Below, piece after piece: positions 1-7,247 of a DNA stretch of 64,000 nucleotides. Both the position numbers and the translations under genes were made by a program. Below the pieces are notes generated by a model. That model was not told the origin of the DNA and ran no database searches. It worked only from the letters and a program-made list of their open reading frames with translations. The stretch is from contig BNXY01000008.1 in assembly GCA_025999935.1 (NCBI GenBank), forward strand, positions 5,895 through 69,894, written 5' to 3'. Within the stretch, counting starts at the first letter, position 1. Every line of letters starts with the position of its first letter. Source of the DNA: Bacteroidia bacterium (GTDB taxonomy: Bacteria; Bacteroidota; Bacteroidia; Bacteroidales; Azobacteroidaceae).

Positions 1-1
1 A

Positions 2-238
2 GATGGCAGCTATTTGAAACTGCGCAGCTTATCGGTGGGTTACAATATCCCGTTACCTCAATGGCAAATACAGAATGTTCGCTTGTCGTTTACCGCAGAG
101 AACGTATTTACTATCACAGACTACTCAGGAGTGGATCCGGAAATTCCGGTTAGAGACGGCGCCATTACAGGGGTAACCGGCACAAACAATTATCCGATCA
201 CACGTAAGTATATGTTTGGTATCAATTTCACATTTTAA
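2..238 (+). CDS. SusC/RagA-type TonB-dependent outer-membrane transporter, C-terminal end only
   Basis: The reading frame is open from base 2 and runs to the stop at 238, so the gene begins upstream of the window. The visible end contains a DGSYLKLRSLSVGYNIP stretch, a SAENVFTITDYSG-like strand and a final aromatic GINFTF, which is the typical last part of SusC outer-membrane barrels ending in phenylalanine for BamA recognition. It lies 14 bp before a complete SusD gene, as expected for a SusC/SusD nutrient-uptake pair. An internal TTG at 14 should not be taken as a start. Substrate cannot be judged from this fragment. Confidence 0.9.
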   Translation, partial: DGSYLKLRSLSVGYNIPLPQWQIQNVRLSFTAENVFTITDYSGVDPEIPVRDGAITGVTGTNNYPITRKYMFGINFTF

Positions 239-252
239 TAGACTCACACAAT

Positions 253-2007
253 ATGAAAAAAATAATATTAACAATTGTAGCCGCAGCCTGTTTATTTACA
301 GCCTGCGATATAGATAGATTTCCTTCTACTTCTATGTCTGCAGAAGAAATTACCAAAGACCCGAATGCTTCTTTGGATGCGCTTCTGAGAGGTAGTTATG
401 CACAAATGAAAACTTGGTCGGATGTGATGCACCGTTGCGGAGAATACGCCGGCGACAACATTATGATACGCGGTAGTTCGACCGATGCATTCTACCAATT
501 TATTTCCTATTCACGGACTCCGAGCAATGGGCGTCTGCAAAGTTTTTGGGATGCAAGTTACAAGGCCATCGCTCAAACTTCCAATATCGTGAAAATGGTA
601 GATGAAGGCCAAAGCGCCGAAATTGATAATAAATTGGGCGAATGTTACTTCCTGCGCGGCTTGATGTATTTTTACCTCTGTCGCGCTTACGGTCGTCCTT
701 ACTATCAAAGTCCGGAAACGAATTTGGGAGTGCCCATCGTGAACGGTACGCCGGACGATATGTTCAACCTCTCTTTGCCCGACCGCGCTACCGTAAAAGA
801 AACTTACGCACAGGCGATTAGCGATATGGAAAAAGCAGCATCTTTGATGACGATCAACAATGGCCCCATAGCCGCCTCCAAAGAAGCCGCTTGGGCGATA
901 CTTTCTCGTATCTATTTATATATGAGTGGTACGTGGGATAGTCCCAATGCGGAATATGCCCGTAAATCCATTGAATATGCCGATTTGGTAATCAATTCCG
1001 GCGCTTATAGCCTTCTAAGCCGTGCTGACTTTATGAAGACCAACACCATTGTTCCGGAAGACAATGAAGAATCTATCTTTGTCGTGAAACGGGTGGCATC
1101 CGAATATAGCGGTTACGACCATTATTACAATTTCAGCGGAATGTATGCCGTGATTGGCGGAATGGGCTGGGGAGAAATGTACGCCAGCGCCAAATACTTG
1201 GATTTGTTGAACGAAACAGGACGGAACGACTGGTACAAAGGCAAAATCGTAGATGCCCGCGCTAAATTTATCGAACCGACTTATGCAACAACCGGCGAAC
1301 ATACGGTTTTCCGTTTTATCAAAAATGTGTATGATGCGGCAGGCAACCAAACCAATTTCAATTATGTACAAGCCGATGTGACGGTTGACGGCGATAAAGC
1401 TTCTTGTAAAGAAACGGTCAATGGCGTTACAACCACCTATCAATTAAAGCCGGTAGATATTGAACAAGGTATTTGGTCGATTGACTACAGAGACATCAAG
1501 GCGGACGGTTCACTTATCAAAGAAGTAACCTATCAGGGCGTTATCGATCAATACATCAACTTGAACCGCGTATATCCGCAGTTCTATATTGTGAAATGCT
1601 CACGTGAAGGAGAGGATTCTCACTTGCACTCTCCGGTAATTTCTCGTTTGGCGGAGATATATCTCAACAAAGCGGAGTCGGCAGCCAAAGTAGGCGACTA
1701 TGCTACGGCTCTGGCAGCTTTGAACATCGTTCGCGAACGTTCATTGCCCGGCAAAGGCTATGCTACACTAACTGCAGCCAACGCTGAACAGCTGATTGAA
1801 AAAGAACGCACCTTGGAATTGGCGTATCAAGCAGAACGCAGTTATGACGTATATCGCAACGGTCGCGCCTTGACTCGTCTTTACCCGGGCCCGCATAACG
1901 CCATGGAAGCCGTACAACCGGCGGATTACCGCGTGGTGTATTACATTCCGCAGAATGCCATCAATTCTTATCCGGGAACGCTAACGCAAAATCCGACATC
2001 CAATTAA
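253..2007 (+). CDS. SusD/RagB-family surface nutrient-binding lipoprotein
   Basis: 584 residues. The N-terminus is a lipoprotein signal with lipobox cysteine at about residue 18 (LFTAC), so the mature protein would be anchored at the outer membrane. The middle holds the tetratricopeptide-like helices of the family (for example ECYFLRGLMYFYLCRAYG near residue 130) and the end has the usual SusD signature EKERTLELAYQAERSYDVYRNGR-type region followed by YYIPQNAINSYPG. SusD proteins cap the SusC barrel and deliver a glycan or peptide ligand. It follows the SusC end by 14 bp and is followed by a terminator. Its last 69 codons exist a second time at 4751-4957. The ligand is unknown. Confidence 0.93.
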   Translation: MKKIILTIVAAACLFTACDIDRFPSTSMSAEEITKDPNASLDALLRGSYAQMKTWSDVMHRCGEYAGDNIMIRGSSTDAFYQFISYSRTPSNGRLQSFWDASYKAIAQTSNIVKMVDEGQSAEIDNKLGECYFLRGLMYFYLCRAYGRPYYQSPETNLGVPIVNGTPDDMFNLSLPDRATVKETYAQAISDMEKAASLMTINNGPIAASKEAAWAILSRIYLYMSGTWDSPNAEYARKSIEYADLVINSGAYSLLSRADFMKTNTIVPEDNEESIFVVKRVASEYSGYDHYYNFSGMYAVIGGMGWGEMYASAKYLDLLNETGRNDWYKGKIVDARAKFIEPTYATTGEHTVFRFIKNVYDAAGNQTNFNYVQADVTVDGDKASCKETVNGVTTTYQLKPVDIEQGIWSIDYRDIKADGSLIKEVTYQGVIDQYINLNRVYPQFYIVKCSREGEDSHLHSPVISRLAEIYLNKAESAAKVGDYATALAALNIVRERSLPGKGYATLTAANAEQLIEKERTLELAYQAERSYDVYRNGRALTRLYPGPHNAMEAVQPADYRVVYYIPQNAINSYPGTLTQNPTSN

Positions 2008-2030
2008 GTTTGATTAGCGCTATAAATAAG

Positions 2031-2069
2031 AATCCCGGAAGAAATAAGTTTCTTTCGGGATTTTTTATT
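2031..2069 (+). terminator. Rho-independent terminator after susD (first copy)
   Basis: Inverted repeat AATCCCGGAAGAAA / TTTCTTTCGGGATT with a short loop, followed by a T-rich run. The convergent minus-strand gene stops at 2070, so the hairpin may work in both directions. An almost identical copy sits at 4981-5019. Confidence 0.85.
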
Positions 2070-2612
2070 TTAATGAACTCGCGTAAGCATCTTCTTGTAA
2101 AGATTCCACATTTTTGGACTATTGATAGGCGAACCTACCAACAGTACTTTATTATTTTTATCTAATAGGAAAGTGCGAAAAGGTTTGGGAGGAAAATGAT
2201 TTAATTGGTCAAATAGATTTTGTCTGTCATATATTATAGGATAATTAAATTCATAATCGGCAAGGGCTTGTTCAAAAAAATCATAATCAGACGAACAAAC
2301 AACAAATAACAAACCAATGTGTGGTTGTACCTCAAAACAAGAATCCATTAATAGTTTCCAAGAATATAAATCAAGCTGGCATCCTGTACAACCAATAGAA
2401 TCTACATAAGTTAAAATCTTATAAGGTCTGTCCCATAAATCGGAACAGATTGTATCCTGTCCCAATATTTTATAGTGAATGGTATCGGGAATCATCATTT
2501 CTTTACCAGTCCATGCTCTGATAATTTGCTCATTGGCATTTGGTTTCTTGTTGCATGAACCGATAAATAATAGCAAAAAAGATAAAAACAAGATGCATTT
2601 TGTTGATTTCAT
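2070..2612 (-). CDS. Thioredoxin-like lipoprotein with CxxC motif
   Basis: 180 residues with lipobox cysteine at position 20 (FIGSC). A CTGC motif at residues 75-78 follows a predicted beta strand (KILTYVDSIG), which is the place of the redox-active site in thioredoxin/AhpC-TSA folds; a TFLLDKNNKVLLVGSPI segment near the end matches the strand-turn-strand seen in TlpA-like proteins. A periplasmic or surface redox role is inferred. It is last in a minus-strand cassette with a BF3164-like lipoprotein and a carboxypeptidase-regulatory-like protein (gaps of 9 and 11 bp), so probably one transcript. The partner is not known. Confidence 0.7.
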   Translation of the reverse strand: MKSTKCILFLSFLLLFIGSCNKKPNANEQIIRAWTGKEMMIPDTIHYKILGQDTICSDLWDRPYKILTYVDSIGCTGCQLDLYSWKLLMDSCFEVQPHIGLLFVVCSSDYDFFEQALADYEFNYPIIYDRQNLFDQLNHFPPKPFRTFLLDKNNKVLLVGSPINSPKMWNLYKKMLTRVH

Positions 2613-2621
2613 GTCAATTAT

Positions 2622-3125
2622 CTATTTGCTTGTAATTATTATTTTATTTTTTTCCCATGGTAGTTTAGCGTTTCTTATTTCCATATTTGTTTCATCTTTA
2701 TCCATATTTCCTACATCATCCCATTCTTCCCGAACTACCAATTGACCATCAAATATTATTTCTGTTTTGTCTATGTTTTCTTTGCCTATTTCTTTCTCTG
2801 AATTGTATTTGTTTGGTAACAAAACAATTTTTTTGACAGCACCTTCATGAACCTTGACAATACGCCATGCATATCCTCTTTTTTTCAGTAAGAGTTTTGT
2901 CCCCGGTTTTGCAGTATATTGAAATTCCCCTGAACTGTTGGATTGAATCTGAGTAGTATCATTCTGATAAATAACAGCTATTCGTACATCTTTTAAAGGT
3001 TTATGTGTAATGCTGTCCCAAATGACCGCTTTTTGCCAAGTAGTATTGTGTTGCTGTGAAAATGCCGGATAAATATTTGATAAAGCAACACAAAAAATGG
3101 AACTGATGATTAAATAATATCTCAT
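2622..3125 (-). CDS. Exported protein with carboxypeptidase-regulatory-like domain
   Basis: 167 residues with a signal peptide ending near PAFS. Residues about 30-100 (KAVIWDSITHKPLKDVRIAV ... SSGEFQYTAKPG ... LLLKKRGYAWRIVKV) have the pattern of the CarboxypepD_reg-like beta sandwich that is common at the start of SusC proteins, but here it stands alone. The C-terminal part is charged and unrecognised. Genes of this kind occur next to BF3164-like propellers in Bacteroidales. Function unknown; possibly binds or displays a partner at the outer membrane. Confidence 0.65.
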   Translation of the reverse strand: MRYYLIISSIFCVALSNIYPAFSQQHNTTWQKAVIWDSITHKPLKDVRIAVIYQNDTTQIQSNSSGEFQYTAKPGTKLLLKKRGYAWRIVKVHEGAVKKIVLLPNKYNSEKEIGKENIDKTEIIFDGQLVVREEWDDVGNMDKDETNMEIRNAKLPWEKNKIIITSK

Positions 3126-3136
3126 GGTTGATCCAA

Positions 3137-4150
3137 TTAATTAATATTAAAACGTTCAATTACAAATCCCGCATTGTTATCGTATGCAGCTGCATAAAGA
3201 ATTCCATCAGGCTCATCTACACAGATGGAAAAGATATCCTTGTCTGTTGTAAACGTTTGTATATATTTCCCTTGCCAATCAAAAATGCGAATTTTATTTC
3301 CGCGAACAGACCGTCTATTCTGTTCCGCATACGTCTTTCCTGAATATAGCATATAACAATAATTATCACCGCCATAAGCAGACTTATAATTCATCACACA
3401 ATCATCCTCTATTTGTAGTTTCTGGCTAAATTGCACCTTAGCATCCATTGTTTCTTGTTTATGTACCAACAAAGCTTTATTATTTTCAATTTGATAAAAC
3501 TCAATATTGTCGCAATAGGAACAGCCAAAGGTAAAATGATTTCCATTAGAACAGAAATTTCCCTGATAAATGAAAAAACGCATAGTGGGGTCCATTTCCT
3601 CACCCTTGAACGGGTATGTGCCGAAAACGCCGATGTATTCGGCATTTTTATCATACAACCGATACCTTCCATCGTCAAACATACCTATTCCAACGAAACC
3701 AGACTGTGTCGGCTTGATATTTGCTGGTCTATCTTTAAAAACGAGTTTTTTTTCGGCTATAGGTGTCTGCCCTATATTGACAATGTCTTTTACATCATAT
3801 AAACTCAAGGCGCCGGTTTGCATCTGAAACACCCCTAATTGTCCGTTGTCTATAAATAATTTCAATGGCGGAATTGCTTCTTCCGGCCCCTGTCCTTCAT
3901 CCATAAAACGACGAACGAATCTGTCGTTTTTTACATCGAAGACAGTAATTAGCTGCTTGTCATACTTATCATAAAACATTAATAGAGAATCAATACGGAC
4001 TAATTCGGTAGGTTGCCCAATTAAGCAGTCTATATTTACTTTCTGTCCAACTATTGGTTTTTCTTTATCTGAAAAACTTGAATTTGTGTTACATCCCATG
4101 ATACAACATGAGAGTATTACTAAAAATAAACGGGCATATCGTGCAAGCAT
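3137..4150 (-). CDS. BF3164-like beta-propeller lipoprotein
   Basis: 337 residues; lipobox cysteine at about residue 20 (CIMGC). The body is a series of short repeats of the type LVRIDSLLMFYDKYDKQLITVFD, FIDNGQLGVFQMQTGALSLYD and NKIRIFDWQGKYIQTF, ending ICVDEPDGILYAAAYD, which is the pattern of the six-bladed propeller BF3164/TolB_like family. These lipoproteins typically travel with NVEALA peptides in Bacteroidales, and a frameshifted NVEALA gene lies directly upstream at 4349-4574. Together they form a small exported cassette. Biochemical role not established. Confidence 0.78.
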   Translation of the reverse strand: MLARYARLFLVILSCCIMGCNTNSSFSDKEKPIVGQKVNIDCLIGQPTELVRIDSLLMFYDKYDKQLITVFDVKNDRFVRRFMDEGQGPEEAIPPLKLFIDNGQLGVFQMQTGALSLYDVKDIVNIGQTPIAEKKLVFKDRPANIKPTQSGFVGIGMFDDGRYRLYDKNAEYIGVFGTYPFKGEEMDPTMRFFIYQGNFCSNGNHFTFGCSYCDNIEFYQIENNKALLVHKQETMDAKVQFSQKLQIEDDCVMNYKSAYGGDNYCYMLYSGKTYAEQNRRSVRGNKIRIFDWQGKYIQTFTTDKDIFSICVDEPDGILYAAAYDNNAGFVIERFNIN

Positions 4151-4210
4151 AATAATGTTTTTAAATTAAAAGGTAGATTAAGTGATGAAAAACAAGAATA
4201 TATAACAGTT

Positions 4211-4296
4211 GTTTCTCTGTGCAACTCTGCATTTTCTCCATGTAATAATCACACAGAGAGATCAGAGAAAGCACAGAGTTGCATAGAGATTGAAAC
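4211..4296. repeat. Imperfect inverted repeat between NVEALA relic and BF3164-like gene
   Basis: GTTTCTCTGTGCAACTCTG at the left is matched in inverted orientation by CAGAGTTGCATAGAGATTGAAAC at the right, with a second inner match (TTTTCTC / GAGAAAG). It would fold as a long hairpin in either transcript. It may be a transcript-end or attenuation hairpin between the small peptide gene and its lipoprotein partner, or a dispersed palindromic repeat. Confidence 0.6.
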
Positions 4297-4348
4297 TTGT
4301 TAATTTCGTAATCCTAAATAATCAAAATTTAATCTACCTTGATATTCA

Positions 4349-4574
4349 TCAATCTTCACATTGCAATAAATAATATCCATAACAATACCCACACCATTCC
4401 CAAGGACATGACGTAGAACATTTGTCAAAATATGAACATTCAATGTCTCCAAAGGCTTCCACGTTAGCCAATGTTACATCCATTTACTGCATCACTTTTC
4501 AGGCTCATGTTGATATTCAACGTTGCTGCTACAAACACAGCTAAACCAATATTTGATAAAATTTTTGTTTTCAT
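4349..4574 (-). pseudogene. NVEALA-type secreted peptide, split by a one-base frameshift
   Basis: From the ATG at 4574 the frame reads MKTKILSNIGLAVFVAATLN then NINMSLKSDAVNG and stops after 36 codons at 4464. In the next frame the sequence continues at exactly the same place as DVTLANVEAFGD, followed by a cysteine-rich tail (ECSYFDKCSTSCPWEWCGY) ending at 4349. The LANVEAF block is the hallmark of the NVEALA family, so the intact gene would encode about 75 residues: signal-like N-terminus, NVEA motif, small Cys-rich peptide with six or more cysteines. An extra G near 4480 explains the shift. Either a recent mutation, a sequencing error or, less likely, programmed frameshifting. Confidence 0.72.
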
Positions 4575-4750
4575 GAATAATAAATTTAAAATTAATATTA
4601 TGTTATTTTTTATAATGGTTTGTTACAAAAATAGTTTACGTTTGCAAACGTATTAAAAAAAGATTAAACTCGCAAATATTATTAAAAAATAGTTGTGTAT
4701 TTAACTGTTTTTTTTAACAAAAACCAGATCGGAAGTAACAATTGACCAAG

Positions 4751-4957
4751 AAAGAACGCACCTTGGAATTGGCGTATCAAGCAGAACGCAGTTATGACGT
4801 ATATCGCAACGGCCGCGCCTTGACTCGTCTTTACCCGGGCCCGCATAACGCCATGGAAGCCGTACAACCGGCGGATTACCGCGTGGTGTATTACATTCCA
4901 CAGAATGCCATCAATTCTTATCCGGGAACGCTAACGCAAAATCCGACATCCAATTAA
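4751..4957 (+). pseudogene. Truncated second copy of the susD 3' end
   Basis: Codes for the last 69 residues of the SusD protein at 253-2007 with only two base differences in the coding part, but no upstream SusD sequence: the preceding DNA (4575-4750) is AT-rich and unrelated. No credible start codon or upstream function; the fragment is a relic. It is followed by the same terminator. Confidence 0.88.
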
Positions 4958-4980
4958 GTTTGATTAGCGCTATAAATAAG

Positions 4981-5019
4981 AATCCCGGAAGAAATAAGTT
5001 TCTTTCGGGATTTCTTATT
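4981..5019 (+). terminator. Rho-independent terminator, second copy; group II intron landing site
   Basis: Same stem as at 2031-2069 (AATCCCGGAAGAAA / TTTCTTTCGGGATT). The T-rich tail TTTCTTATT runs straight into the intron's 5' GTGTGCC. Insertion just 3' of a terminator stem is a known habit of some bacterial group II introns. Confidence 0.85.
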
Positions 5020-5680
5020 GTGTGCCGTGCATGGCAATTAACTTGGTGGTGCAAGTCCACTATGGGGGTCGGTAGTAGCCAACCATTAGCTCAAGGCAAG
5101 GGTGTCCATCGTGAGTTGGAATCTGAAGGAAGCCGGCGGCAAAGTTCCGAACCGAGGAACACGAACGACATCAGGCATATCCGGTTGGACGAGTTTGCAA
5201 TACAAAACGAAGTCCTATTACTACCCGGAAACCGGAGTGTAAATGTTGCGGTTGCATGGGATGAAAGTTAATTGTCTTACCACGGGAGGTCTCACAGACG
5301 TGCGGAGAAGTTTTTTTTAGAAGCACGGCTAACAATCGCTGTGAGAAGTCAGCAGAAGCCATAGTAGAACGGAAAAGAGCCTGCTCCAAAGTAAAACGGT
5401 AAAGCAGGAGAACTCACGAAGTTTGAAGGGCAGAACCTTGCAGTATGATAGTCAATGAAAGTTACCGGGAAAGGATTAATCAGATGCTCGAAAGAGGCTC
5501 CTTGCAAGAACAATAGGACGGAATCCGAAAGATAAGCAAGAGTGATACTTCCGGCTTGGATAACCGAAAACAACATCTACACATTAAAAGATGTAAAGCA
5601 AGGAACCGCCGTGTACCGAACGGTACGCACGGTGGTGTGGGAGGTCGAAACGGGAAATAATCCCGTTTCTCCTACCCGAT
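5020..5680 (+). mobile_element. Group II intron lacking its reverse transcriptase
   Basis: About 661 bp. The 5' end is the conserved GTGTGCC; domain I landmarks follow (GCAAGTCCACTATGGGGGTC, GGAATCTGAAGGAAGCCGGC, CGAGGAACACGAACGACATC). Near the 3' end lies a domain V-like hairpin (GGAACCGCCGTGTACC, GAAC loop, GGTACGCACGGTGGTGTG) and a domain VI-like hairpin (GGTCGAAACGGGA / TCCCGTTTCTCCTAC) carrying the branch-point region, ending CCGAT. There is no room for an intron-encoded protein; only a 23-codon start of one remains at 5445-5516. The RNA could still fold and splice, but mobility would need a maturase from elsewhere. Exact 3' boundary is inferred from the usual terminal AT. Confidence 0.88.
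5445..5516 (+). pseudogene. Remnant N-terminus of the intron reverse transcriptase/maturase
   Basis: ATG followed by IVNESYRERINQMLERGSLQ-type sequence and a TAG stop after 23 codons. An ...MLERGSLQ(E/A).. opening is typical of bacterial group II intron reverse transcriptases before the RNKGAPGVDG block, which is missing here, implying a large internal deletion in domain IV. Short, so the assignment rests on context. Confidence 0.5.
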
Positions 5681-5782
5681 TTTATCCTTTTCTCCTACAT
5701 CACGCTTGCAAATAAATATTTTACAAATTTTTCAAAATATTTGGAGATATGAAATACGGGAAACCAGGTTATTGCAGGACAC

Positions 5783-5812
5783 AAAAAAACATTCCGATTA
5801 GAAAAATCGGTT
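5783..5812 (-). terminator. Rho-independent terminator of the coiled-coil protein gene
   Basis: On the minus strand CCGATT, TTTCT loop, AATCGG, then a run of seven T after AATG; it sits 35 bp beyond the stop of the gene at 5847-6221. The rest of 5681-5846 shows nothing else recognisable. Confidence 0.65.
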
Positions 5813-5846
5813 TATTCGAAATGGGTTGGAAAGTAAAGCGAAAAAC

Positions 5847-6221
5847 TTAGTGTTGTTCGCTTTCTTTTACCTGTTTGGCCGCTTTGGCTGCTTGTTCTGC
5901 TTTTTGCTGTGCCTTTGCAGCTTTTTCAGTCGCTTTATCAGCCGCTTTTTTGCTCTTTATCGCCTTGTCGATTACCGCTTTTTTGTCTTTTAAAACATTC
6001 TGCGCTTCCGTTTTTTCTCTAAGCTCCGAATTCAAAGTAAGATTCTCCTTGTCTGCTTTCAATTTCAATTTCAATGTTTTGATTTCAGATTTTAGAATAT
6101 CTATTTCCGCCTTGTACTGGCTACTCAGTTCTTTATCGCTCTTTGAACCGTCTTGAGCTTTTACCATGCCTACCGAACAAGTAAGCATCAAAACCATACA
6201 TAATGTGATTAACTTTTTCAT
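5847..6221 (-). CDS. Exported Lys/Ala/Glu-rich coiled-coil protein
   Basis: 124 residues: a signal peptide ending at about residue 22 (GMVKAQ), then continuous predicted helix with heptad-like spacing (KAEIDILKSEIKTLKLKLKA) and an Ala/Lys-rich tail (KAADKATEKAAKAQQKAEQA). No enzyme motif. Small periplasmic coiled-coil proteins of this composition are common in Bacteroidetes; role unknown. Expressed alone from its own promoter region with a terminator behind it. Confidence 0.7.
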   Translation of the reverse strand: MKKLITLCMVLMLTCSVGMVKAQDGSKSDKELSSQYKAEIDILKSEIKTLKLKLKADKENLTLNSELREKTEAQNVLKDKKAVIDKAIKSKKAADKATEKAAKAQQKAEQAAKAAKQVKESEQH

Positions 6222-6424
6222 ATTCTAATTTTTTTTCATTTTACACCACAAATGTAAGCGAAATATTTTACATATCCGTGTTTTATTTTGTTTTTTTATT
6301 GGTAGAAAATGATTGACACCTCCGGAGGATAAAAAATCACAAAAAAAGTGAAAAAGATTTGGTAGTATAAAATATTCTTCGTTCCTTTGTGGCATACTTA
6401 TATATGTCACTAAACGTGTATGCC

Positions 6425-7240
6425 ATGATTGAGATTAAAAATTTGACTTTCCATTACGGAAAACGGAAGAAATTGTTTAACGATTTCTCCTTGGATTTGG
6501 AGCAAGGAAGCATTGTCGGCTTGCTCGGAAAAAACGGAGCGGGCAAATCCACCCTGCTCAAATTGGTTGCCGGGCTATTGTCCCCGCAACAAGGTGGAAT
6601 AACGGTAAACGCTTATAAACCTATTCAGCGCGATCCTAATTTTCTGGCGGATATCTACATGATTCCCGAAGAATTTTACTTGCCGGCAACCACCATTGCC
6701 GGTTATCTGAAAGCGATAACGCCGCTTTATCCTTCCTTCGATAAAGCGAAGTTGAACAACATCCTTACGGAATTTGAATTATCCGTCAGCGATAAATTGA
6801 ATAACTTGTCGCACGGACAGCGGAAGAAATTTCTGATTGCGTTTGCCTTGGCCAGCAATTGTAAATTGCTTATTCTGGACGAACCCACAAATGGCTTGGA
6901 TATTCCGTCCAAAAGTTTGTTCCGAAAAATATTGGTCAGTTCGGTAACAGACGAGCAGTTGGTGCTAATTTCGACCCACCAAGTGAAAGACATTGATACC
7001 ATCATCGACAAAGTAGTGGTAGTGGAAAACGGTGCAATGGTTTTTGAGGAAAACGTAACCGGAATCAGCAGCAAATATCTTTTTGAAACGGTGGCCGCTC
7101 CCGACGGCATCAACGATATACTCTATCAGGAAAAATCGCCGATGGGCTACCGGATTATCCGGCCGGCAAACGGCGACAACGAAACAAGCATTGATTTGGA
7201 ACTCCTTTTCAATGCCATTATTCATAAAACAATTAAATAA
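6425..7240 (+). CDS. ABC transporter ATP-binding protein
   Basis: 271 residues from the ATG at 6425; an upstream TTG/ATG extension at 6389 is possible but the ABC fold starts at MIEIKNLTFHYG. Walker A GKNGAGKST near residue 38, signature LSHGQRK, Walker B LLILDEPTNGLD and the switch histidine in STHQ are all present, so it should hydrolyse ATP. It opens an operon with a membrane subunit and a GntR regulator, an arrangement typical of YtrA/YtrB-like and peptide-stress exporters. Substrate unknown. Confidence 0.92.
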   Translation: MIEIKNLTFHYGKRKKLFNDFSLDLEQGSIVGLLGKNGAGKSTLLKLVAGLLSPQQGGITVNAYKPIQRDPNFLADIYMIPEEFYLPATTIAGYLKAITPLYPSFDKAKLNNILTEFELSVSDKLNNLSHGQRKKFLIAFALASNCKLLILDEPTNGLDIPSKSLFRKILVSSVTDEQLVLISTHQVKDIDTIIDKVVVVENGAMVFEENVTGISSKYLFETVAAPDGINDILYQEKSPMGYRIIRPANGDNETSIDLELLFNAIIHKTIK

Positions 7241-7247
7241 GCGCGTT

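Larger units (their letters stand above)
4751..5019 (+). repeat. 269-bp direct duplication of 1801-2069 (susD end plus terminator)
   Basis: Positions 4751-5019 match 1801-2069 with three mismatches (1863/4813, 1950/4900, 2064/5014). Similarity ends exactly where the group II intron starts (5020), and begins abruptly at an AAAGAACGCACC sequence. The two copies lie 2950 bp apart in direct orientation and enclose the whole NVEALA/BF3164 cassette. Confidence 0.95.

Noticed and set aside
4471..4656. Plus-strand reading frame of about 60 codons across the NVEALA region
   Set aside because: It is the antisense of the recognisable NVEALA peptide; no family and no promoter.
4960..5576. Several 70-100 codon open frames inside the intron on both strands
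   Set aside because: They cross conserved intron RNA domains and encode nothing recognisable.
7083..7247. Extended N-terminus for the ABC membrane subunit
   Set aside because: It overlaps the ATPase gene in another frame; the ATG at 7248 follows the ATPase stop and begins the conserved part.
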